From: Clostridium lundense DSM 17049
GTDB lineage: Bacteria > Bacillota > Clostridia > Clostridiales > Clostridiaceae
DNA length: 64,000 nt
NCBI RefSeq assembly: GCF_000619945.1
Contig: NZ_JHVC01000009.1
Span: 62,001 to 126,000, forward strand
Direction of reading: 5' to 3'
This document shows, in pieces, positions 57,547 to 64,000 of the stretch. The position numbers and the translations under genes were made by a program. A model generated the notes under the pieces. It was not told the origin of the DNA. It ran no database searches and saw only the letters and a list, made by a program, of their open reading frames with translations. Positions within the stretch are counted from its first letter, which is position 1. Every line of letters starts with the position of its first letter.

Positions 57547-58572
57547 ATGGTAAGGCTTACTTCTATGTCCAGAACAGCAGGATGAGCGGCTAAAATAGGG
57601 CCGGAGACCCTTTCAAAAATATTAGGTAGGTTACCTAAAATGGACAATAAAAATTTAATTGTAGGAATAGAAACATCAGATGATGCGGCAGTTTATAAAT
57701 TAAATGAAGATACAGCAATTATACAGACTTTAGACTTTTTTACCCCTATAGTAGATGACCCTTATGTATTTGGGCAAATAGCAGCAGCTAATGCTTTAAG
57801 TGATATATATGCCATGGGAGGTAAACCTATTATGGCATTAAATATAGTATGTTTCCCTAACTGTTTATCTATAGAGATTTTAGGAGAAATATTAAAAGGT
57901 GGAGCAGATAAGGTATTAGAAGCTGGAGCAGTGGTAGTTGGTGGACATTCCGTAGAGGATGATGAGCCCAAATATGGTCTATCAGTTACAGGACAGGTAG
58001 ATCCAAAAAGAATTTTAAGAAATTTTGGATCCCAGTTAGGAGATGTATTAATTTTAACGAAGCCTCTTGGCACTGGAGTAATTAATACAGCTATAAAGGG
58101 AGAAATTGCCTCAAAGGAAAGCTGCGAAAAGGCTGTAAAGGTAATGACAACTTTAAATAAATATGCTGGAGAAATTATGAATAAATATAATGTAACAGCT
58201 TGTACAGATGTAACAGGTTTTGGACTTATGGGGCATAGTTATGAAATGGCCTCTGCTTCTAATGTAAGTTTTAAAATTTGTAAAGAATTAATTCCTTATA
58301 TAGAAGAGGCTAAAGAGTATGCAGAGATGGGAATTGTGCCACAGGGAACTTATAGAAATAAGGATTATTTAAAGGGAAAATATATTCTCAAAGATGTACC
58401 TGAATGGTTAGAAGATATAATATTTGATCCTCAAACATCTGGAGGACTTTTATTTTCAGTATCAAAAGATTATAGTGAAAAGGTAATGCAAGAGCTATCT
58501 CAGCTGGAATTAGAATCCTGTATTATAGGGGAAGCAATTCCTTTAGGTGAAAAAATCATAATAGTTGAATAA
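57547..58572 (+). CDS. selD: Selenophosphate synthetase SelD, selenoprotein with in-frame TGA (Sec13)
   Basis: The full 341-residue protein begins at the ATG at 57547 (MVRLTSMSRTAG), reads TGA at 57583-57585 as selenocysteine, and continues AAKIGPETLSKILGRLP into the long frame. The Sec sits exactly where the catalytic Cys/Sec of SelD lies (G-U/C-x-x-K). AGGTG lies upstream of 57547. SelD makes selenophosphate from selenide and ATP. Later motifs are SDDAAVYKL, GGHSVEDDEPKYGLSVTG and GFGLMGH. An ordinary caller starts at 57640 and loses the active site. It is the first gene of selD-selA-selB, with tRNA-Sec downstream; it needs its own product pathway to be made. Confidence 0.95.
57588..57636 (+). 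promoter_or_regulatory. Candidate SECIS element of selD
   Basis: Directly after the TGA the mRNA can fold with an AGGG/CCCT stem (57597-57611) around loop CCGGAGA and outer pairing near CTAA/TTAG. Bacterial SECIS hairpins lie within a few dozen bases of the UGA, inside the coding region, as here. Confidence 0.55.
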
Positions 58573-58586
58573 GGGTGAAATAATTA

Positions 58587-59978
58587 ATGAATAAAAATGA
58601 GTTATTAAGAAGTCTACCAAAAGTTGATGAAATATTAAAAGAAGAAATTATGGAAGAAGCAATAAAGAAAAATTCTAGGGGCTTAATTCTAGATTGTATA
58701 AGAGAAACTGTAGACTGGTATAGAAATAATATAGTTAATGGGAAAATAAATGACATTTCAAAAGAAACTATATTAAAAAGTATTATTTCTAACTTAAATA
58801 AAAAAAATGATTTGCATCTAAAAAAGGTTATAAATGCTACCGGTATTGTAATACATACAAATCTAGGTAGATCGGTGTTATGTAAAGAAAGTATAAAAAA
58901 CGTTGTAAAAATTGCAGAAGGTTATAGTAATTTAGAGTATAACTTGGATAAAGGAATGAGAGGCTCAAGATATGACCATGTAGAAGAATTAATTAAAGTT
59001 TTAACAGGAGCCGAGGCTGCTATGGTTGTTAATAACAATGCAGCAGCAGTGCTATTAGCGTTGAATACTTTATGCAAGGATAAACAGGCTATAGTATCTA
59101 GAGGAGAGCTAGTTGAAATAGGTGGTTCTTTTAGAATACCCGATGTAATGAGTTTTAGTGGTGCAGAATTAATTGAAGTTGGCACTACTAATAGAACTCA
59201 TTTATATGATTATGAAAATAACATTAATGAAAATACAGGAATTTTACTAAGGGTACATAGCTCTAATTTTAAAATAATAGGTTTTACAGAAAGAGTTTCG
59301 TTAGAAGAATTAGTTAAATTAGGTTGCAAAAATAATATACCAATAATAGAGGATATAGGCAGTGGAACTTTAATAGATTTTTCAAAGTATGGATTTAACT
59401 ATGAGCCAACAGTACAAAATAGTATAAAAAAAGGTGTAGACATAGTAACATTTAGCGGAGATAAAATGCTAGGAGGACCTCAGGCAGGAATTATTGTTGG
59501 GAAAAAGGTACTAATTGAAAAAATGAAAAAAAATCAATTAACAAGAGCGCTTAGAATAGATAAAATGACCTTGGCAGCTCTTGAGGGAACTTTAAAGATG
59601 TATTTAAATGAAGAAAAAGTAGTAGAGCTTATTCCAACTCTTTATATGCTATTAACTTCAAAGGAAATACACAAAAAAAGAGCGGGAAGACTTAAAAGAA
59701 AATTATTAAAGAATCTAAGTAACTTTAGTATTTCTTTAAATGAGGATTATTCTATGGTAGGTGGAGGCTCTATGCCTGAAGAAAAAATAGAAACTTATGT
59801 TTTAAAAATTAGAAGCGATATATATAAATCAGAGGAAATAGAAAAAAGGTTAAGAGAAAATATTATTCCAATAATTACAAGAATAAATAAAGATGAAGTA
59901 ATAATAGATTTAAGAACCATAAAAGATGAAGAATTTGATATAATTGTTGAAGGTTTTAAATCTATAGATAAGGTTTAA
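58587..59978 (+). CDS. selA: L-seryl-tRNA(Sec) selenium transferase
   Basis: The 463-residue PLP enzyme converts seryl-tRNA(Sec) to selenocysteyl-tRNA using selenophosphate. Hallmarks are INATGIVIHTNLGRS, RGSRYDHVEEL, IIEDIGSGTLIDFSKYG and TFSGDKMLGGPQAG, with the PLP-binding Lys near 293. It begins 15 bases after selD with AAGGGTGA and ends 24 bases before selB. Length is normal; nothing is missing. Confidence 0.97.
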   Translation: MNKNELLRSLPKVDEILKEEIMEEAIKKNSRGLILDCIRETVDWYRNNIVNGKINDISKETILKSIISNLNKKNDLHLKKVINATGIVIHTNLGRSVLCKESIKNVVKIAEGYSNLEYNLDKGMRGSRYDHVEELIKVLTGAEAAMVVNNNAAAVLLALNTLCKDKQAIVSRGELVEIGGSFRIPDVMSFSGAELIEVGTTNRTHLYDYENNINENTGILLRVHSSNFKIIGFTERVSLEELVKLGCKNNIPIIEDIGSGTLIDFSKYGFNYEPTVQNSIKKGVDIVTFSGDKMLGGPQAGIIVGKKVLIEKMKKNQLTRALRIDKMTLAALEGTLKMYLNEEKVVELIPTLYMLLTSKEIHKKRAGRLKRKLLKNLSNFSISLNEDYSMVGGGSMPEEKIETYVLKIRSDIYKSEEIEKRLRENIIPIITRINKDEVIIDLRTIKDEEFDIIVEGFKSIDKV

Positions 59979-60001
59979 AGTGAAATGGAGAATAATTAAT
60001 T

Positions 60002-61909
60002 ATGAAACATATAATTATTGGAACAGCAGGACATATAGATCATGGTAAGACAGCTCTTATAAAGGCTTTAACAGGAAGAGATACAGATAATTTAAAGGAA
60101 GAGAAAGAAAGAGGTATATCTATAGATTTAGGATTTACTTATTTTGATTTGCCCTCAGGTAGAAGAGGGGGAATAATAGACGTACCTGGACATGAGAAAT
60201 TTATAAAAAATATGTTAGCAGGAGCAAGCAGTATAGATATGGTGCTTATGGTCATAGCTGCAGATGAAGGGGTAATGTCACAAACAAAAGAACATTTGCA
60301 GATATTGAAGCTTCTTAATATAAAAAAAGGCATTATAGTTATAACTAAAATAGATTTAGTAGATGAACAGTGGCTAAAAATGGTTATAGAACAAATAAAG
60401 GAAGAAGTAAAAGGAACTTTTCTACAAGATGCTAAAATACACGCTGTCTCATCTAAAACTAAAGATGGATTAGAAAGTCTTATAAAGTTAATAGATTCCA
60501 TTACAGAAGAAGTGGAAAGTAAAGATATCTTAGGGGATTTCAGACTTCCAGTGGATAGGGTCTTTTCTGTTAGTGGCTTTGGTACCATAGTTACTGGTAC
60601 TATAGTAAATGGGAGAGTAAAAGAAGGAGACATAGTAGAGACTTACCCTTCTAAAATTCAGTGTAAAGTTAGAGGAATACAAATTCATGATGAAAAAGTT
60701 AAATTTGCTGAAGCGGGACAAAGAACTGCTTTAAATCTATCTAATGTAAAAGCAAAAGATATTAAAAGAGGAGATGTTATATCATCTATAGATAACATGG
60801 AGCCTTCTTTTATGATAGATTGCAATTTGCATTATTTAAATAGTAATGTAAAATCTTTGGAGAATAGGCAAAGGGTAAGAATTCATCATGGTACTTCAGA
60901 ACTAATGTGTAGGGTAGTAATACTTAATAAAGAAGAAATAAAACCTGGTGAGAATGCCTATGTACAATTAAGATTAGAAAATCCTATAGTTTGTAAAAAA
61001 GATGATAGATTTGTTATAAGAAATTATTCACCAATGTATACTATTGGTGGTGGAATTATAATTCAGCCTATAACTAAGAAAGCTAAAAGATTTGATGAAA
61101 AACATATTGAAGAATTAAAGGTTAGAGAAAGTGGTAGTATAGAGAAAATATTAGAAAATACTATTGAAAAAATAAGTTTAAAATTTCCTGATAAGTTTTT
61201 AATAGAAAAATCTATAGGATTTAATGAAAATATAATAGAAAAAGAAATAAATAGTTTAAAAACACAGGGAAAAATAATGGAATTACAGGGAGATAGCGTT
61301 CCTATATATATACATAAGAATTTTTTAGAAGAAAAGACTCAAGATATAGTTAATATATTAGAACAGTTTCATAAAGATAATCCTTTAAGACATGGTATTC
61401 ATAAAGAAGAAATAAAAAATAAAGCATTTAAGAAGGAAATAAGGCAAAAAATATATGATGAATTTTTACAGATATTGGTCCGAAAAAATATAATAAATAT
61501 TGATGGAAATTATATATTTTTAAAAAGTTTTTCTATACATTATACAAAAGAGCAAAAAGAAGTAAAAGAAAAAATAATATGTATATATAATAAAAGAAAA
61601 TTTTCGCCTCCAACATATGAAGAATTAGTTAATGAAGAAAAAGATAAAAAGTTATTTAGGATGGTTTACGATTCATTAATCCAAAATGGTGAACTTATAA
61701 GAATAAATGAGGATATAATTTTTTCATTAGAAAACTATAATAAAGGGAAAGATATAATAATAAAATATATAGATGAAGAAGGAAGCATTACACTAGGTGA
61801 ATTTAGGGATTTACTTCATACTAGTAGAAAATATGCAGTAGCACTTATTGAGCATTTCGACTATGTAAAATTAACTAAAAGAGTTGAAGATAAAAGAGTA
61901 TTGACTTAA
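60002..61909 (+). CDS. selB: Selenocysteine-specific elongation factor SelB
   Basis: The 635-residue GTPase delivers selenocysteyl-tRNA to UGA codons next to a SECIS. The G domain has GHIDHGKTALIKALTG (G1), DVPGHEKFIKNMLAGAS (G3) and ITKIDLVD (G4), then beta-barrel domains and a C-terminal winged-helix array (about 380-635) that binds the SECIS hairpin. The C-terminus is the normal length for a bacterial SelB. tRNA-Sec lies about 40 bases beyond the stop, so the whole UGA-decoding set is clustered. Confidence 0.97.
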   Translation: MKHIIIGTAGHIDHGKTALIKALTGRDTDNLKEEKERGISIDLGFTYFDLPSGRRGGIIDVPGHEKFIKNMLAGASSIDMVLMVIAADEGVMSQTKEHLQILKLLNIKKGIIVITKIDLVDEQWLKMVIEQIKEEVKGTFLQDAKIHAVSSKTKDGLESLIKLIDSITEEVESKDILGDFRLPVDRVFSVSGFGTIVTGTIVNGRVKEGDIVETYPSKIQCKVRGIQIHDEKVKFAEAGQRTALNLSNVKAKDIKRGDVISSIDNMEPSFMIDCNLHYLNSNVKSLENRQRVRIHHGTSELMCRVVILNKEEIKPGENAYVQLRLENPIVCKKDDRFVIRNYSPMYTIGGGIIIQPITKKAKRFDEKHIEELKVRESGSIEKILENTIEKISLKFPDKFLIEKSIGFNENIIEKEINSLKTQGKIMELQGDSVPIYIHKNFLEEKTQDIVNILEQFHKDNPLRHGIHKEEIKNKAFKKEIRQKIYDEFLQILVRKNIINIDGNYIFLKSFSIHYTKEQKEVKEKIICIYNKRKFSPPTYEELVNEEKDKKLFRMVYDSLIQNGELIRINEDIIFSLENYNKGKDIIIKYIDEEGSITLGEFRDLLHTSRKYAVALIEHFDYVKLTKRVEDKRVLT

Positions 61910-61951
61910 ATAAAGTTTTAATATAATATTGTGATAATAATCAAAATATAT

Positions 61952-62048
61952 GGGAGTAGATAAGCACTGGTGTGCTTACCAGTCTTCAAAACTGTGTTGT
62001 GGCGCTAATACCGTCATAGGTGGGTTCGATCCCCACATACTCCCGCCA
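61952..62048 (+). tRNA. selC: tRNA-Sec (anticodon TCA)
   Basis: A long 97-base tRNA with acceptor GGGAGTA.../...TACTCCC, anticodon loop CTTCAAA giving UCA, a long variable arm (GTGGCGCTAATACCGTCAT), T-arm GGTTCGATCCCC, and GCCA end. It reads UGA as selenocysteine. Confidence 0.95.
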
Positions 62049-62056
62049 AAAAGATT

Positions 62057-62104
62057 GGAAGATTTTAAAAAGTTTAAAGATAAGCTTTTTAAAGTCTTCT
62101 TTTT
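62057..62104 (+). terminator. Terminator after tRNA-Sec
   Basis: GAAGATTTTAAAAAG and CTTTTTAAAGTCTTC form a long stem with a single mismatch, then TTTTT. Confidence 0.85.
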
Positions 62105-62288
62105 ACATTATATGGTGAAAAATTTATTTAAGAGTTAACAAATTTGGATTAAATGTAAAAAAAGAAAACTAATTGGGTAAAAATGAATTTAATTTAATAT
62201 TCAGACTATTATTATATTAATTGATTGCCGCTTTACTGTGATATATAATAACATATGTGTGAAAAAAACAGTGGAGATGAAGTGTTTT

Positions 62289-62429
62289 ATGGAATATATT
62301 GAAAAATTAAGAGAAAAATTGAATAAGTTAGTTTTAAAGGAAAATAATTTGAGTGTTGGGGAAGTTTTAGAAGTTAGTCAACAGTTGGACAAACTTATAT
62401 GTAAATATTACAATACTACACTGGCGTAG
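62289..62429 (+). CDS. Spo0E-family aspartyl-phosphate phosphatase
   Basis: The 46-residue protein is short, helical and contains the Spo0E motif VSQQLDKLI (SQ-E/Q-LD-x-x-I) near its C-terminus. Spo0E-type proteins remove phosphate from Spo0A-P and so block sporulation. The start is placed at 62289 (MEYIEKLRE), which has GGAG and AAGTG upstream; a start at 62277 is also open. It is a single gene downstream of the selenium cluster, with no nearby kinase. Confidence 0.8.
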   Translation: MEYIEKLREKLNKLVLKENNLSVGEVLEVSQQLDKLICKYYNTTLA

Positions 62430-62563
62430 GTAGTATTTATTTTTTTAAAAAGGTATGGAAAAAATTAGCTTATTTTTTTACAGATTTATGTATAATATAG
62501 AAGGAGTTTTATTATAGATGTAGAATATATACATATATGGAAACTGTGGAGGTGAGTAAGTTA

Positions 62564-62980
62564 ATGATGGAATATGACATAAAAGAAGAATTTCTCCAAA
62601 AGAAGAAGGTTTCTAAATATAAAAACTATATTGACAATGGTTTCCCTAAAAGCAATCAATTGGACTTTATGCAAGTAAGAAGTATTGTGCTTATTGTTGT
62701 AAATTTAGAAACATATAATAAATGTAAAGATAATAAGGTAAAATTACTTATTTTATTAGCGTTGACCAGTTTTAACGAAGAAGGTAAAGATACTTTTGAA
62801 ACAGAGGAAGTTATTAAGAGAATAAATATAATAGCGAAATATTTCAACATAAATTCTCCGGAAATAATAGATAACGCAGTCTATTTTAAACCAGATATGA
62901 ATAAAATGAAAGAACTTCTACAAAAATCTATGACTGAGATAAAAGAAAATAAGATGGAAAATGTATTATTTAAGATATAG
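62564..62980 (+). CDS. Hypothetical protein, 138 residues
   Basis: GGAGGTGA lies eight bases before the ATG at 62564 (MMEYDIKEEFLQKKK). The protein is lysine-rich at its start, then has a helical hydrophobic region (IVLIVVNLETYNKC; LLILLALTSFNEEGKD) and an acidic helical end. It is soluble-looking with no recognised motif. The strong ribosome site, good codon use and a downstream terminator support a real gene. Confidence 0.7.
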   Translation: MMEYDIKEEFLQKKKVSKYKNYIDNGFPKSNQLDFMQVRSIVLIVVNLETYNKCKDNKVKLLILLALTSFNEEGKDTFETEEVIKRINIIAKYFNINSPEIIDNAVYFKPDMNKMKELLQKSMTEIKENKMENVLFKI

Positions 62981-63040
62981 AAGCAAGATTAAATAATTTA
63001 TAAATAAATTTTAATAACATTAATTATCTATACTAGATAA

Positions 63041-63067
63041 AAACCTTGAAAATACAAGGTTTTTTTG
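63041..63067 (+). terminator. Terminator after the 138-residue gene
   Basis: AAACCTTG, loop AAAATA, CAAGGTTT followed by TTTT. Confidence 0.85.
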
Positions 63068-63202
63068 TTTTAGTATCAATTCTTATCATTTACTACAAAG
63101 GCATTTTAGAACATAAAAACTGTATATAATATTTTTTTATATAGATATTATAATAATATGAAAATTGGTAATAATAAAGGTATAGATAACCTCTTCATTT
63201 TT

Positions 63203-63228
63203 ACCCCGTGTGAGCGGGGTTTTTTTTT
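63203..63228 (+). terminator. GC-rich terminator with no obvious upstream gene
   Basis: ACCCCG, loop TGTGAG, CGGGGT then eight or nine T residues. The 135 bases between it and the previous terminator contain no ORF but do contain TATAAT-like sequence near 63148; a small RNA is possible. Confidence 0.8.
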
Positions 63229-63321
63229 GTATCATTTTTACTAATAATATTCTCACTTTTACTTCATGAATAAAAAAAATTATATGTATAACAATAACTT
63301 GTAGAAGGGAGTTGTGGCAAT

Positions 63322-63435
63322 ATGCATAGAGAAGATAAAAAGAAGGCTAAAAAAGGAAGTAAAAAAAGTGCTAATCCAGATATTATACATGTAGATGAAA
63401 TGAAAAAGAATAATAATAAAAATAAAAATTTATAA
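63322..63435 (+). CDS. Small basic protein, 37 residues
   Basis: AAGGGAG lies at a good distance before the ATG at 63322. The 37-codon frame is very lysine-rich (REDKKKAKKGSKKSANPDII) and ends in Asn/Lys repeats. It could be a nucleic-acid-binding peptide or a spore protein, but its composition is close to that of random AT-rich DNA. A hairpin at 63500 follows. Confidence 0.45.
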   Translation: MHREDKKKAKKGSKKSANPDIIHVDEMKKNNNKNKNL

Positions 63436-63499
63436 GATAAAAGTCTATAAATCTTTATTTTTGTATTTTGGAAAATTCAATTTAAACTACAACATTAGT

Positions 63500-63537
63500 G
63501 CCACTTATTCTCTATTTAAAATGATGAGAATAGTGGC
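63500..63537 (+). terminator. Hairpin after the small basic gene
   Basis: GCCACTTATTCTC pairs with GAGAATAGTGGC with one bulged T. The T-run after it is poor (AATTTATAT). Confidence 0.4.
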
Positions 63538-63657
63538 AATTTATATATTTAAATTAAATTTTATAGCTAAAAAGAAGGAAGAGCAGTTTGCCTTGTAGAA
63601 TAATATTTATAGATTATTATATATTTATGTAGAAATGTGGAAAGGTGGAATACTTAC

Positions 63658-63969
63658 ATGAGTAAAAAAATCGAATTTAAATATGGAGATCCAGAACAGA
63701 TCATAGAATATAAGCCTGGAGATGAAATGGAATTTAATTTTCCTATGGGAGTAATTTTCTTTGTTGGAAATAATGAAGGAATGGTACTATGCAATAAAAT
63801 AAATGCATTTAAAGAACAAGCACCAGATCAGGAACATACTAAATTTGGATTATATAATAATGAGGAACTAGTTGGTTTCTTTTTCTTTGATATAGAAAAA
63901 ACAATACAAATAATACTTTCCTCTGATGACACTATGTTTAAACCAATATTTATATATAATGCTTTCTAA
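63658..63969 (+). CDS. Hypothetical protein, 103 residues
   Basis: AAAGGTGG precedes the ATG at 63658 (MSKKIEFKYGDPEQIIEYK). The protein is of mixed alpha/beta composition with FNFPMGVIFFVGNNEGMVL and a conserved-looking ELVGFFFFDIEKTI segment; no catalytic motif is visible and I do not recognise a family. The GTG at 63637 that opens the longer frame has no ribosome site. The stop at 63967-63969 is inside the window, so the gene is complete. Confidence 0.7.
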   Translation: MSKKIEFKYGDPEQIIEYKPGDEMEFNFPMGVIFFVGNNEGMVLCNKINAFKEQAPDQEHTKFGLYNNEELVGFFFFDIEKTIQIILSSDDTMFKPIFIYNAF

Positions 63970-64000
63970 CTTTTTAGAGTACAGAGCAAAAGGTGCAAAG

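Noticed and set aside
61950..62138. 62-codon ORF over the selenocysteine tRNA
   Set aside because: It is the tRNA-Sec gene and its terminator read as protein.
1..64000. CRISPR array
   Set aside because: No regularly spaced direct repeats with unique spacers were found; the repeats seen are palindromic and dispersed.

Overview
The window is very AT-rich. It carries sporulation genes (Spo0E-like, SpoIVFA/SpoIVFB-like, Spo0B-like), a Min system with MinE, a clostridial-type mreBCD/obg superoperon and a complete selenocysteine-insertion set. This points to an anaerobic, spore-forming Clostridium sensu stricto. The selenium genes, a formimidoylglutamase and a peptide-type AbgT/amidohydrolase pair fit a proteolytic, amino-acid-fermenting species. 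I cannot name the species from sequence alone. All calls come from reading the sequence; no database was searched.

Left third (1-10.7 kb) is accessory in character: a TSUP permease cut by the window edge, a LysR regulator, an FrhB-like iron-sulfur protein, a decayed cupin gene, an alpha/beta hydrolase, a DegV protein, an rsuA-type pseudouridine synthase broken at a T9 tract, and an 849-residue protein joining a ribokinase-like N-terminal region, an AAA+ ATPase and a C-terminal RyR domain. The RyR protein is the strongest candidate here for an uncharacterised sensor or conflict system. A membrane-anchored helical-repeat protein and a tRNA-Leu follow.

10.6-16.3 kb holds a sigma-54 module: a consensus -24/-12 promoter drives abgT plus an M20 amidohydrolase, and an enhancer-binding protein with GAFTGA lies directly downstream. 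16.6-23.6 kb carries aroC, polA, coaE, a lytic transglycosylase, tRNA-Leu, a structured RNA that is probably 6S RNA, and an ECF sigma factor with its anti-sigma partner.

23.6-31.4 kb contains a minus-strand group of very small ORFs separated by tandem terminators, then hutG bracketed by two oppositely oriented copies of a structured repeat resembling the right-end/omega-RNA part of IS200/IS605-type elements (a third, shorter copy lies after mrdA), then recQ, a second degV, a GNAT gene, a LUD gene, and an NlpC/P60 hydrolase behind a c-di-AMP (ydaO-type) riboswitch.

31.5-57.4 kb is the conserved morphology, division and ribosome region: maf-radC-mreBCD-mrdA, minCDE, rodA-mgsA, an M23/M50 pair like SpoIVFA/SpoIVFB, two genes of the radical SAM TIGR03960/TIGR03936 type, rng, rplU-prp-rpmA with an L21 leader, a Spo0B-like gene, obgE-yhbY-nadD-yqeK-LCP-rluD, convergent dacF, and comEA.

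57.5-62.1 kb is a selenium island: selD (itself a selenoprotein with an in-frame TGA), selA, selB and the tRNA-Sec gene. The right edge has a Spo0E-like phosphatase and small genes of unknown function.
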